Shown here piece by piece: positions 35,701 through 42,314 of a stretch of 64,000 nt of DNA. Within the stretch, counting starts at the first letter, position 1, and each line of letters begins with the position of its first letter. The notes beneath the pieces were generated by a model. It saw only the letters and a list, made by a program, of their open reading frames with translations, made no database searches and was not told the origin of the DNA. The DNA is from Janthinobacterium sp. B9-8 (GTDB taxonomy: Bacteria; Pseudomonadota; Gammaproteobacteria; Burkholderiales; Chitinibacteraceae), in assembly GCF_000969645.2 (NCBI RefSeq), contig NZ_CP014222.1:2049740-2113739 (forward strand). Direction: 5' to 3'. Both the position numbers and the translations under genes were made by a program.

Positions 35701-37112
35701 TCGCGCGTTTCCAAGGCGGCAATATTACTGGTCGATAGCGCAGCCACTTGGCGTGAAGTCAGCACAGCGGCCTGTGCAGTATTTAAAGCCGCCACTTGAT
35801 CTGTTGTCAGTCCGCTACCGACTACGGCCGTTGTCAGCACCACCACCTGATCCGTTGTCAGATTGGTGATCTGAGCGGTGGTCAGCGCCCTGCTCTGCGT
35901 GCTGGATAAAGCGGCAATACCCGTCGTGCTCAGCACAACCACATCACGTGTTTCTAAGGCGGCGATATTAGCGGTAGATAGAGCAGCCACCTGGCGAGTA
36001 GTCAGCACGGCCGCCTGTGCGGTGGTTAGCGCCACCACTTGTTCCGTAGTTAAACCACTGGCTACCGCTGCCGTACTCAAGGCAATCACCTGATCGGTGG
36101 TCAAGTTATTCACTTGCGCCGTGGTCATCGCATTCACTTGCGCAGTATTGAGCGCCGCAATGCCACTTGTGCGTAATACCACCACATCGCGTGTTTCAAG
36201 TGCTGCCACGCTGGCCGTTGAAAGTGCTGCAATTTGCAAGGACGATAAAGTAGCCGCTTGATCGGTAGTCAGCGCAGCCGCCTGATCGGTGGTCAGCGCT
36301 CTGACTTGGTTGGTTGACATTGCGGCCACGGCCGTCGTGGTTAATACAGCAAAATCACGGGTTTCAAGGGCCGCGATATTGGTGCTTGATAAAGCCGCCA
36401 CCTGACGGGAAGTCAGCTCAATAGCCTGAGCGGTGGTCAAAGCCGCCACCTGATCGGTCGTCAGCCCTGTTAATGAAGAGGTCGTTAAGCTGATTACCTG
36501 ATCGGTGGTCAGCTTGGCAATCTGATCCGTGGTCAGCGCCTTGACTTGCGTGCTCGATAAAGCGGCAATACCCAAGGTGGTGATTACGGCTAAATCACGG
36601 GTTTCCATTGCGGCAAGATTACTGGTCGATAAGGCGGCCACCTGGCGGGAAGTCAGCACCGCAGCTTGCGCCGTGTTTAAAGACACCACCTGATCGCTGG
36701 TCAGACCGCTGCCCAGCACCGTAGTGCTGAGGGCAATCACCTGATCTGTTGTTAAATTATTAAGCTGTGCAGTGGTCAGCGCTTTTGTTTGCGTACTGGA
36801 TAAAGCCGCAATACCCGCAGTACTGAGCACAATCACATCGCGTGTTTCTAAGGCGGCAATATTGCTGGTCGTAAGCGCTGCAATCTGCCGTGTGGTGAGC
36901 ACGGATGCCTGAGCGGTAGTGAGCGCCGCAATCTGATCCGTATTCAGCCCTCTGTTCACTTGTGCCGTAGTGAGGACAACGATCTGGGCGGTGGTTAATG
37001 CCGCAAATTGACTTGTAGACAGCTCCGCAATATCAGCAGTACTAAAGCCGGAAACTTGCTGGGTAGTCAGCGCAGCAATCTGACTCGTATTCAGACCCGT
37101 GATATAGCTCAT
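26730..37112 (-). CDS. Giant octapeptide-repeat protein with calcium-binding C-terminus, probable type I secretion substrate
   Basis: 3460 residues, no Sec signal peptide, and no Cys seen. From about residue 10 to 3170 it consists of octads of the form L-T/S-T-x-Q/N-V/I-x-x. About ten octads make an 80-residue unit that includes LETRD, and 37 octads make a 297-298-residue unit repeated ten times. The last ~280 residues carry LDLDGNGV, DRNQDGTINDGKELFG, DSNQDGTVD and DENADGVS, EF-hand-like calcium loops with the DLDGNG...GWVGKGDGLLVMDRN arrangement of secreted FrpC/RTX-type proteins. The C-terminal LASAADAGILAIK could be the secretion signal. No GGxGxDxUx RTX repeats are seen. Start supported by AGGAAG. 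A surface adhesin or matrix role is inferred; I do not recognise the repeat family. Confidence 0.85.
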   Translation of the reverse strand: MSYITGLNTSQIAALTTQQVSGFSTADIAELSTSQFAALTTAQIVVLTTAQVNRGLNTDQIAALTTAQASVLTTRQIAALTTSNIAALETRDVIVLSTAGIAALSSTQTKALTTAQLNNLTTDQVIALSTTVLGSGLTSDQVVSLNTAQAAVLTSRQVAALSTSNLAAMETRDLAVITTLGIAALSSTQVKALTTDQIAKLTTDQVISLTTSSLTGLTTDQVAALTTAQAIELTSRQVAALSSTNIAALETRDFAVLTTTAVAAMSTNQVRALTTDQAAALTTDQAATLSSLQIAALSTASVAALETRDVVVLRTSGIAALNTAQVNAMTTAQVNNLTTDQVIALSTAAVASGLTTEQVVALTTAQAAVLTTRQVAALSTANIAALETRDVVVLSTTGIAALSSTQSRALTTAQITNLTTDQVVVLTTAVVGSGLTTDQVAALNTAQAAVLTSRQVAALSTSNIAALETRDLAVISTLGVAVLSSAQVRALTTDQVANLTTDQAVNISTTALGGLTTDQAVALTTAQAIELTSRQVAALSTTNIAALETRDLAVLATTAVAAMTTSQVRVFTTDQAAALTTDQAATLSSAQIAALSTTSVAALETRDVIVLRTSGIAALNTAQVSVMTTAQVANLTTDQVVALSTAAVASGLTTEQVVALTTAQAAVLTTRQVAALSTNNVAALETRDVIVLSTAGIAVLSSTQSRALTTAQVNNLTTDQVVVLTTTVVGSGLTTDQVAALTTAQAAVLTTRQVAALSTNSVSALETRDLAVISTSGVAVLSSAQVRALTTSQVANLTTDQTININTTALGGLTTDQAVALTTAQAVELTSRQVAALSTTNIAALETRDLAVLTTTAVAAMTTSQVRVLTTDQTVALTTDQAATLSSSQIAALSTTSVAALETRDVVVLRTSGIAVLNTAQVSVLTTAQVANLTTDQVVALNTAAIASGLTTEQVVALTTAQAAVLTSRQVAVLSTNNVAALETRDLAVITTLPVAVLSSNQVRALTTAQVANLTTEQAVQFTTTSLLGLTSDQIAALTTAQAAVLTSRQVAAFSTSNIAALETRDLAVISTLAIAALSSAQVKAFTTDQVANLTTDQVINLSTGSLAGLTTDQVAAFTTAQAIELTSRQVAVLSSTNIAALETRDLAVLTTTAVAAMTTSQVRAFTTDQAAALTTDQAATLSSAQIAALSTASVAALETRDVIVLKTSGIAAMNSAQVNAMTTAQVNNLTTDQVVALSTAAVASGLTSDQVVALTTAQAAVLTTRQVAVLSTNNIAALETRDLAVLSTAAVAVLSSNQVKALTTAQVANLTTDQALVLTTSSLLGLTTEQVAALTTAQAAVLTSRQVAALSTTNIAALETRDLAVISTLAIAALSSAQVKALTTDQVSKLTTDQVINLTTSSLVGMTTDQAVALTTAQAVELTSRQVAALSTTNIAALETRDLAVLTTTAVAAMTTAQVRVFTTDQAAALTTDQAATLSSAQIAALSTTSVAALETRDVIVLKTSGIAAMNTAQVNAMTTAQVNNLTTDQVIALSTAAVASGLTTEQVVALTTAQAAVLTTRQVAVLSTNNIAALETRDLAVLSTAAVAVLSSNQVKALTTAQVANLTTDQVAVLATSSLLGLTTDQAEALTTAQAAVLTSRQVAALSTSNIAALETRDLAVISTLAIAALSSAQVKALTTDQVSKLTTDQVINLTTSSLVGMTTDQAAALTTAQAIELTSRQVAALSTTNIAALETRDLAVLTTTAVAAMTTAQVRVFTTDQAAALTTDQAATLSSAQIAALSTASVAALETRDVIVLKTSGIAALNTAQVNAMTTAQVNNLTTDQVIALSTAAVASGLTTEQVVALTTAQAAVLTTRQVAVLSTNNIAALETRDLAVLSTAAVAVLSSNQVKALTTAQVANLTTDQVVVLATSSLLGLTTDQVEALTTAQAAVLTSRQVAALSTSNIAALETRDLAVISTLAIAALSSAQVKALTTDQVSKLTTDQVINLTTSSLVGMTTDQAAALTTAQAIELTSRQVAALSTTNIAALETRDLAVLTTTAVAAMTTAQVRVFTTDQAAALTTDQAATLSSAQIAALSTTSVAALETRDVIVLKTSGIAALNTAQVNAMTTAQVNNLTTDQVIALSTAAVASGLTTEQVVALTTAQAAVLTTRQVAVLSTSNIAALETRDLAVLSTAAVAVLSSNQVKALTTAQVANLTTDQVVVLATSSLLGLTTDQVEALTTAQATVLTSRQVVALSTSNIAALETRDLAVISTLAIAALSSAQVKALTTDQVSKLTTDQVINLTTSSLVGMTTDQAAALTTAQAIELTSRQVAALSTTNIAALETRDLAVLTTTAVAAMTTSQVRVFTTDQAAALTTDQAATLSSAQIAALSTASVAALETRDVIVLKTSGIAAMNTAQVNAMTTAQVNNLTTDQVIVLSTAAVASGLTTEQVVALTTAQAAVLTTRQVAVLSTNNIAALETRDLAVLSTAAVAVLSSNQVKVLTTAQVANLTTDQTLVLTTSSLLGLTTDQAAALTTAQAAVLTSRQVAALSTTNIAALETRDLAVISTLAIAALSSAQVKALTTDQVSKLTTDQVINLTTSSLVGMTTDQVVALTTAQAVELTSRQVAALSTTNIAALETRDLAVLTTTAVAAMTTSQVRAFTTDQAAALTTDQAATLSSAQIAALSTTSVAALETRDVIVLKTSGIAALNTAQVNAMTTAQVNNLTTDQVIVLSTAAVASGLTSEQVVALTTAQAAVLTTRQVAGLSTNNIAALETRDLAVLSTAAVAVLSSNQVKALTTAQVANLTTDQVVVLATSSLLGLTTDQAEALTTAQAAVLTSRQVAALSTSNIAALETRDLAVISTLAIAALSSAQVKALTTDQVSKLTTDQVINLTTSSLVGMTTDQAAALTTAQAIELTSRQVAALSTTNIAALETRDLAVLTTTAVAAMTTAQVRVFTTDQAAALTTDQAATLSSAQIAALSTTSVAALETRDVVVLRTSGIAALNTAQVNAMTTAQVANFTTDQVSALTAASFATGFTTDQIVALTAVQAAVLNSNQVAALSTNNVAALQTTDFAALVTTAFSALTTKQINVLTSAQVVALTTAQTATLSSTQIKALTTSGIVALETTDLIVLKTSAVAALTTVQIVEFTTTQIQAFTTDQVAAMTTTQVMVMTSSQIGAFTTEQISHLALGSPLILDLDGNGVSTASIADGVQFDLYATGHKTNTGWVGKGDGLLVMDRNQDGTINDGKELFGTSTVLSSGDKAADGYAALAELDSNQDGTVDLHDDGFNDLRVWLDENADGVSQVAELKTLASLDIAKLNLDVSKTAEKDNGNFIGLKSTYQRTDGTSHAAADVWFVADNPAAATVAEPDMRSRVVDLVQAISAFEENEKQGAVADVSKLQVHLTAELGLADAGADHIGQMSDLMKQFDANGKLIESAGDSLVSAEQRLRLNGLASAADAGILAIK
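27600..37050 (-). repeat. Ten tandem 891-894-bp coding units with nested 24-bp periodicity
   Basis: Equivalent points in successive units fall at 28441, 29332, 30223, 31114, 32005, 32896, 33787, 34678, 35572 and 36466. Spacing is exactly 891 bp for seven steps and 894 bp for the last two. The six units at the 3' end of the gene (about 28-33 kb) are nearly identical, while those at its 5' end are clearly diverged. Such an array is prone to unequal recombination and to assembly collapse. Confidence 0.9.
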
Positions 37113-37314
37113 TTTGTTCTTCCTGAAGAGTGACTACAAACAGCGATTGCAGACATGATCACCAGCAGATGTCATTACATTCTGACGAATATTCTTACAA
37201 GAAATTTAATTTACTTTTTAATTAAAATATGATTTTTATTAAAATAAACTCAATAATCTCTTGATTCACAACTATCGACAAAAAGAAAGGTAACTTTAGC
37301 ACAAGAATATACTT

Positions 37315-37344
37315 ATTTTATCACGCATTTTTTTTGAAAAACAA
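37315..37344 (-). promoter_or_regulatory. Candidate promoter of the giant gene
   Basis: On the minus strand TTGTTT (37339-37344) and TAAAAT (37315-37320) are 18 bases apart. They would give a leader of about 200 bases. The whole region is very AT-rich and other -10-like sequences exist, so this is tentative. Confidence 0.3.
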
Positions 37345-37435
37345 ATGACTTCCACGCGCTATGCTTCTGATTTTGCGCCAAAAATAAAGCAAAACTCAAG
37401 CAAGACGCCAAGTCGATCAGATCGGTGGCAAAGAA

Positions 37436-37451
37436 AGTGAGCAAGATCACA
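37436..37451. promoter_or_regulatory. CRP/FNR-like palindrome
   Basis: AGTGA GCAAGA TCACA matches the CRP consensus TGTGA-N6-TCACA at nine of ten positions. It lies about 90 bases upstream of the candidate promoter of the giant gene. Binding is inferred. Confidence 0.35.
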
Positions 37452-37476
37452 TCACACTTCCGATGTCAGTTATTTC

Positions 37477-38136
37477 TTACAAAATATTACACCAATGTAA
37501 TAAATTCCAGCTCTGCTGAAGGCGTATTACCTGCAAATGCGGATCTGGATTAACCACATAAGCGTGGCGAACAACAGACAGTAGCGGCACATCATTTCTT
37601 GAGTCGCTATAGCCACTGCTACCCACCAGATTTTCCCGCTCTTTTTGCAGCCAAGCCTCTAATCGCAGCACCTTACCCTGCTGATACGTCAGCACACCTC
37701 GAGTCTGCCCCGTATATAAACCATCCTGACTATCTAACTCAATGGCGAGGTAATCTGCCACGCCTAAAAAGCGCGCAATAGGCCCAACGATATGATCCCC
37801 GGTTGCAGAAATAATCAGCACCCTATCGCCTTGAACGCGATGCTGTGCAATCACCTGCCGTGCCTCTGCAAATACAATAGGGGCAATCATTTGCTCAATA
37901 AAATCAGCGACCCACTGCCCCACCTCATCAATCGAGCGCCCTTTTAAGGCTTGCAGCGTAAAAGACATATAGTCTTCCATTTGCAAAAGCCCCTGATGGT
38001 AGGCCTGCATCAACTCAGCTTCTTTGGTCAGCATGCTGGCGTCGGCGAGGCCTTTATTCACTAGAAATTGTAAAAACAGGCTGGCGCTATCGCCCTTAAT
38101 TAATGTGTCGTCTAAATCAAAAATTGCTAATGCCAT
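37477..38136 (-). CDS. HAD-IB family phosphatase (SerB-like)
   Basis: 219 residues. HAD motif I is FDLDDTLI at residues 5-12, motif II is LIISATGDHI near 108, a Lys follows in QQGKVLRLEAW, and motif III-like SDSRNDVPLL lies near 177. The Asp-x-Asp-Asp-Thr and helical cap match the HAD-IB subfamily of phosphoserine-phosphatase-like proteins. The substrate is unknown. It is the last gene on the minus strand of the phosphonate cluster and may be co-expressed with it, but its link to phosphonate breakdown is not proven. AAGGAT precedes the ATG. Confidence 0.85.
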   Translation of the reverse strand: MALAIFDLDDTLIKGDSASLFLQFLVNKGLADASMLTKEAELMQAYHQGLLQMEDYMSFTLQALKGRSIDEVGQWVADFIEQMIAPIVFAEARQVIAQHRVQGDRVLIISATGDHIVGPIARFLGVADYLAIELDSQDGLYTGQTRGVLTYQQGKVLRLEAWLQKERENLVGSSGYSDSRNDVPLLSVVRHAYVVNPDPHLQVIRLQQSWNLLHWCNIL

Positions 38137-38211
38137 TACTTATCCTTGCTCCGCCATTGAGTGGCTTGGGGTGATTGGTTTAATAAAAAATCGATGGGCA
38201 TCAAATGATCG

Positions 38212-38267
38212 TAGGGCGGGTGAAACCCGCGAGCAATGCTAAAAATACGCGGGTTGCACCCGCCCTA
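38212..38267. repeat. REP-like inverted repeat
   Basis: A 20-base arm at 38212-38231 pairs with 38248-38267 with one mismatch (TAGGGCGGGT...ACCCGCCCTA). It lies between the HAD hydrolase and the FAD oxidoreductase and could stabilise mRNA or be a MITE-like element. Confidence 0.8.
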
Positions 38268-38298
38268 AGATGGGGTACGCCCTGCACACTCTATAAAT

Positions 38299-39699
38299 TT
38301 AGGCTTTATCAGACTTACCCGCAGCAGCAGCAAAGCCCGCCAGCTTGCAATCCAGCAACCAGGGTTGCGCACCTTTGTCTTCAGCATTTTCTTTGCGGCG
38401 AATGGCGTTTCTCACCATATTGGCCCCTAGCCAGCGTATGGGCTCTGGCGGAAAAAAGCCCCTAGGGCCAGTAACGAGCGGACTGCGCGTCCATTCATTA
38501 TCTGCATTCAGCACGAGGGAAGATAAAATCTGCCCGCCCAGATAAGTTGGCCCCACCCCATTGCCCGAATAGCCAAAGCCATAAAAAATGCGTGGGTGCT
38601 GATTAAGCACGCCGAAAAAAGGAATGCCCGTTACCGATCGATCAGAAGGACCATTCCATGAGGCGGCAATCGCCACATCTTGCAAGGCGGGGAAGAATCG
38701 TCTCAAAGTATCCGTGAGCGACTGCTGATAAGCGCTCGGCTGATCAAAAGCGGCCAGCATCCGATTACCATAGGCAAAGGTATTACCGCCCTTGCCCAGC
38801 ATTAATCGCCCATCTGCGGTACTGCGATAGTAATTCACAAAAATACGCGAATCGCACACCGCCACACCCCGCGTGAGGCCTGTGCGCTGCAATAAATCAG
38901 GGCAAGGCTCAGTGATAATCATATCGGATGAAACCACGGCAATGCTGCGTGATAGAGCAGGAAACATCGTCGCCATCGAGGCATTCAACGCCAGCACCAC
39001 GCTGCCCGCGCTGATCCTGCCATGCGCCGTCACCACCACCGGTTTGGCGCTTTCGATCAGGCGCTCCATAGGCGTGGCTTCAAAAATCTGCACGCCCATT
39101 GCTCTTGCCACCCGCGCCAAACCCCGCACCAACAAGCCCGGCTGCACGCTGCCACCTACTGGTGAAAAAGCCCCTGCAATATGCAGATCCGAACCTGCCA
39201 TCAGTTTGACTTCGTGCTCGGGCAAGCCCACCCAAGTTGAGGCCTGATGCCGCGCCAGCTCGTCCATCACGCCATCCATACTGCCCAGCTGAGCGGCATT
39301 GGTGGCGGTATAGAGCGTGCCATCGACCCGCACTTCGGCATCAATCTGATGATCGCGGCAAAATTGTGTAATCTGATAAACCGCGTCTTCCGAAGCTTTA
39401 ACGATACGCAGCGCTTCTGCCTCGCCAAACAGCCTTTTCAGCGTCAAAAACTTGGTCGCCAAAGTGAGCAGACAGCCGCCATTACGGCCCGATGCTCCGC
39501 TGCCGCAAAGATCTTTCTCGATGATGACCACGCTTAATTCCGGCTTAGCCATTTTGAGCGAAATCGCAGTCCATAAGCCGGTATAACCGCCACCCACAAT
39601 GCACACATCTGCCTGTAAATCCTGCTTGAGCGGCGCGGCTGGCTGCGGATTCTCTTTAATCAAAGCCTGCTCAAACCACCAAGGGCGAAATTCACTCAT
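38299..39699 (-). CDS. Putative aminophosphonate FAD-dependent oxidoreductase
   Basis: 466 residues from the ATG at 39699 (start MSEFRPWWFEQAL, GGAAGG upstream). The frame extends 29 codons further upstream into a repeat element, so the longer start is unlikely. The FAD dinucleotide fold is VCIVGGGYTGLWTAISL at about residue 30, then GASGRNGGC. The C-terminal GYSGNGVGPTYLGG is a DAO-family signature. The N-terminal WWFEQAL and the phn context match the aminophosphonate oxidoreductase family. It may oxidise 2-aminoethylphosphonate or an N-methyl derivative. Confidence 0.87.
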   Translation of the reverse strand: MSEFRPWWFEQALIKENPQPAAPLKQDLQADVCIVGGGYTGLWTAISLKMAKPELSVVIIEKDLCGSGASGRNGGCLLTLATKFLTLKRLFGEAEALRIVKASEDAVYQITQFCRDHQIDAEVRVDGTLYTATNAAQLGSMDGVMDELARHQASTWVGLPEHEVKLMAGSDLHIAGAFSPVGGSVQPGLLVRGLARVARAMGVQIFEATPMERLIESAKPVVVTAHGRISAGSVVLALNASMATMFPALSRSIAVVSSDMIITEPCPDLLQRTGLTRGVAVCDSRIFVNYYRSTADGRLMLGKGGNTFAYGNRMLAAFDQPSAYQQSLTDTLRRFFPALQDVAIAASWNGPSDRSVTGIPFFGVLNQHPRIFYGFGYSGNGVGPTYLGGQILSSLVLNADNEWTRSPLVTGPRGFFPPEPIRWLGANMVRNAIRRKENAEDKGAQPWLLDCKLAGFAAAAGKSDKA

Positions 39700-39764
39700 C
39701 AGAGCCTTCCCAATATATAAAACATCAAATTTCAGCGCGTCTTTTGAGGGGGCTACGTCTTTAA

Positions 39765-39893
39765 GCACAGAGGACACAGAGAGCACAGAGTTTCACAGAG
39801 GAAAGCACTTTTTTAATAAACGCCTAGTGCATTGAGAGGTTTTCTCTGTGGACTCTGTGTCCTCGTTTTACTCTGTGGTTCAAGATTTAACTC
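39765..39893. repeat. ACAGAG-type intergenic repeat, copy A
   Basis: Arms rich in CACAGAG (left) and CTCTGTG (right) form an imperfect long inverted repeat ending CTCTGTGGTTCAAGATTTAACTC. It is the same family as the elements at 40809-40923, 42134-42259 and, in shorter form, 45518-45574 and 47771-47827. Confidence 0.8.
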
Positions 39894-39917
39894 AACCCCA
39901 AACATCACCAAGCAAAA

Positions 39918-40751
39918 TCAAGGACGCTCAGACCGGGCCATGCGTGCTTCAATATCGGCCAGTACCGGCAGCAGATCAGCAATACTGTCGATCACATAAT
40001 GCGCCCCCGCCCGTGACAACGTATCTACCGCCACGGCGCGTTTTTTAGCTTGCTCGGCAGGGCTTAAATCGGCCCATTCTGCGGCAGTTACGCCCACTTC
40101 ATTGCCGGTTACCGATAGCCCTACCGTCCACATACCGGCATTTAAGCCTTCATCAATCCCCACGGCGGTGTCATCGACTTTGACACAAGCGGCCACATCG
40201 CTCACGGCCAGCTCGATCACATTTTGCAATGCCATCCACGGCCCCGGGCGGGCGCCTGCTTTTAGATCATCGGCAGCCACCACGCAATCCGGTGCGTAGC
40301 CGCGCTCACGGGCAATCGGCAGCAAGGCTTTCATCACTTGGCGCGGGTAGCCGGTGCAACTGCCAATTTTGATACCCTTGGCACGCAGCGCGGCCATCAC
40401 ATCGAGCGCACCATGAATCGGCAAGGAATACTGGCCCACTTTAGCAATCTGCAAAGGCATAAACGCCGCGTAAAGCGCATCCACATCGGCATCCGTCATG
40501 CTGCGATCAAACTTCGCCTGCCAGCGTGCGGCCACCGTCGGCAACTGGCCCAAAGCCTTGATGTGATCCCATTTCGCCATCCCCATCGGCACACGGGCCT
40601 CGGCAAGGGAAATCTCGATGCCAAAGCCCGCAAAGGCCTCGATCAAAACCTGAGTCGGCGCAAAAGAGCCAAAATCCAGCACAGTGCCAGCCCAGTCAAA
40701 AATCACAGCCTGAATCGGGCCAAGATAAGCGCGGGTGTAACGATAGTTCAT
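39918..40751 (-). CDS. phnX: Phosphonoacetaldehyde hydrolase
   Basis: 277 residues. The HAD nucleophile is in [14 protein letters not shown] (about residues 15-28), the Schiff-base Lys is in [15 protein letters not shown] (about 58), and the motif [11 protein letters not shown] lies near 132. It cleaves phosphonoacetaldehyde to acetaldehyde and phosphate, the carbon-phosphorus bond-breaking step of the 2-aminoethylphosphonate pathway. It acts after PhnW, whose gene is next upstream in transcription. Confidence 0.96.
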   Translation of the reverse strand: MNYRYTRAYLGPIQAVIFDWAGTVLDFGSFAPTQVLIEAFAGFGIEISLAEARVPMGMAKWDHIKALGQLPTVAARWQAKFDRSMTDADVDALYAAFMPLQIAKVGQYSLPIHGALDVMAALRAKGIKIGSCTGYPRQVMKALLPIARERGYAPDCVVAADDLKAGARPGPWMALQNVIELAVSDVAACVKVDDTAVGIDEGLNAGMWTVGLSVTGNEVGVTAAEWADLSPAEQAKKRAVAVDTLSRAGAHYVIDSIADLLPVLADIEARMARSERP

Positions 40752-40808
40752 GGTTATTCCTTGATTAATTGTTCTGATGAGTAAGATTCTTCAGTGAGTT
40801 TTGATACA

Positions 40809-40923
40809 GAGCTAAATCTTGAACCACCGAGGGCACAGAGAGCACAGAGAAAATAAAGTGTCGAATAGTTTTCTCTGTGGCCCTCTGTGTCCTCGTTTTA
40901 CTCTGTGGTTCAAGGTTTAGCTC
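40809..40923. repeat. ACAGAG-type intergenic repeat, copy B
   Basis: Bounded by GAGCTAAATC on the left and GGTTTAGCTC on the right, with CACAGAG/CTCTGTG cores. Folding the two arms back gives an imperfect hairpin of about 45-50 bp per arm. It lies between phnX and phnW. Confidence 0.82.
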
Positions 40924-40940
40924 ACGCAAACTTGCGCCCC

Positions 40941-42029
40941 TTAATCAGCCCACCCCAGCTCCGCCAACACCTCAGCAATCACCGCTATGGCTTGCTGGAT
41001 TTCAGCCTGATCAATCGCCCCAATGCAGCCCACGCGAAAGGTTTCTACTTCGGTGAGTTTGCCCGGATAAAGTAGAAAGCCTCGGGCACGAACGGCTTGG
41101 TAGAAACGCTGAAAATCGTACTCAGGGTGATTCGGCGCCAAAAAGGTATAAATAATTGGCGCTTGCAAATCAGCGGGTAAAAAGGATTGCAGGCCGAGTT
41201 TTTTCATCCCAGCAAGCAGCGCATCGCCATTGGCTTGATAACGGGCCAAACGTGCAAGCTGGCCGCCTTCTGCCCAATATTGATCGAGCGCCACCCTGAA
41301 TGCCGCTACCACATGAGTTGGCGGGGTGAAGCGCCATTGGCCAGTTTTTTGCATATATTCAAATTGATCGCATAAATCCAGCGATAGCGATGGACTTTGC
41401 CCCTGCACCAAGGCCGCTTGCTTCACAAGCACAAATCCCATGCCCGGCACGCCTTCCAGGCATTTATTGGCCGAAGAAATCACCGCATCCACCGGCAAAC
41501 CATCAACTGGCAAAGCGCCAAAAGCCGACATCGAATCCAGAATCAAAGCCCGCCCGGCGGCCTGCACCACGGCGGCCACTTCTGCCACGGGGTTGAGTAG
41601 GCCCGTCGCCGTTTCGCAATGAATCATGCCCACATGCGAAATCGCCGGATTGGCCGCCAGTGCTTCGGCCACGGCAGCGGCGCTGACTGGTGTGCCATCG
41701 CTGACTGCCAGTACGCTGACCTTGCGCCCCATTACGGTAGCGATTTTGGCCATTCTTTGCCCGTAAGCACCGTTGACCAGCACCAGTATTTCGCGATCTT
41801 TGGGCACCATGCTGCCAATGGCCGCCTCCACCGCAAAGGTTCCTGATCCTTGCAAAGGCACGCAAACATAGCCGTCCCCCAGATTGGCAATACGCAGTAA
41901 ATCGGCGCATACACTGGCCGTAAGTGTATTAAATTTGGCATCCCATGAGCCCCAATCAACCAGCATGGCGGCTTTAGTTGCCAGCGAGGTGGTCAAAGGG
42001 CCTGGCGTTAATAAGATCGGTTCACGCAT
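40941..42029 (-). CDS. phnW: 2-aminoethylphosphonate:pyruvate aminotransferase
   Basis: 362 residues from the start [15 protein letters not shown], with GGAG upstream; the frame is open five codons further. The PLP Lys lies in [18 protein letters not shown] near residue 193, and [16 protein letters not shown] near 66 binds the cofactor phosphate. It converts 2-aminoethylphosphonate and pyruvate to phosphonoacetaldehyde and alanine. Together with PhnX it allows use of this phosphonate as nitrogen, carbon and phosphorus source. A 12-bp palindrome (42041-42052) lies just upstream of its ribosome-binding site. Confidence 0.96.
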   Translation of the reverse strand: MREPILLTPGPLTTSLATKAAMLVDWGSWDAKFNTLTASVCADLLRIANLGDGYVCVPLQGSGTFAVEAAIGSMVPKDREILVLVNGAYGQRMAKIATVMGRKVSVLAVSDGTPVSAAAVAEALAANPAISHVGMIHCETATGLLNPVAEVAAVVQAAGRALILDSMSAFGALPVDGLPVDAVISSANKCLEGVPGMGFVLVKQAALVQGQSPSLSLDLCDQFEYMQKTGQWRFTPPTHVVAAFRVALDQYWAEGGQLARLARYQANGDALLAGMKKLGLQSFLPADLQAPIIYTFLAPNHPEYDFQRFYQAVRARGFLLYPGKLTEVETFRVGCIGAIDQAEIQQAIAVIAEVLAELGWAD

Positions 42030-42040
42030 GATTACTCCAA

Positions 42041-42052
42041 TCATCTAGATGA
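42041..42052. promoter_or_regulatory. Candidate PhnF operator upstream of phnW
   Basis: TCATCTAGATGA is a perfect 12-bp palindrome. It is followed by GAATTTT like the palindrome before phnS (46746-46755), and it lies 12 bases before the start codon, where a repressor could block initiation or elongation. Confidence 0.5.
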
Positions 42053-42133
42053 ATTTTTTGATACAAAAAAATGGCAAAAGCCAAAATAGATAAATTTCGC
42101 AGAGTGGGCAACGACACTTCAGCTACCTTGATA

Positions 42134-42259
42134 GAGCGTTAAACCTTGAACCACAGAGTAAAACGAGGACACAGAGCACACAGAGAAAACCATTAAATCC
42201 TTCGACTCCTCTGTGGAACTCTGTGCTCTCTGTGTTCTCTGTGGTTCAAGATTTAGCTC
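42134..42259. repeat. ACAGAG-type intergenic repeat, copy C
   Basis: Left arm TTGAACCACAGAG... and right arm ...CTCTGTGGTTCAAGATTTAGCTC form an imperfect long inverted repeat between phnW and the permease gene. The right end is like those of copies A and B. Confidence 0.82.
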
Positions 42260-42314
42260 CCTTAGCTTTAAACAGAAGTATCGTTATAACTAAGAAACAC
42301 TTTATCGCACCAAC

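Larger units (their letters stand above)
37113..37476. other. AT-rich intergenic region upstream of the giant gene
   Basis: 364 bases without a gene. It holds the candidate promoter above and, near the end of the HAD gene, a CRP-like site. The extreme AT content over 37190-37350 is compatible with H-NS-type silencing, an inference from composition only. Confidence 0.55.

Noticed and set aside
27279..36093. Many 60-95-codon plus-strand ORFs opposite the giant gene
   Set aside because: They repeat with the 891-bp unit because the coding strand is repetitive. They have odd compositions and no independent ribosome-binding sites.
26730..37112. CRISPR-like array of short regular repeats
   Set aside because: The repeats are continuous codons in one open frame with no unique spacers and no cas genes nearby.
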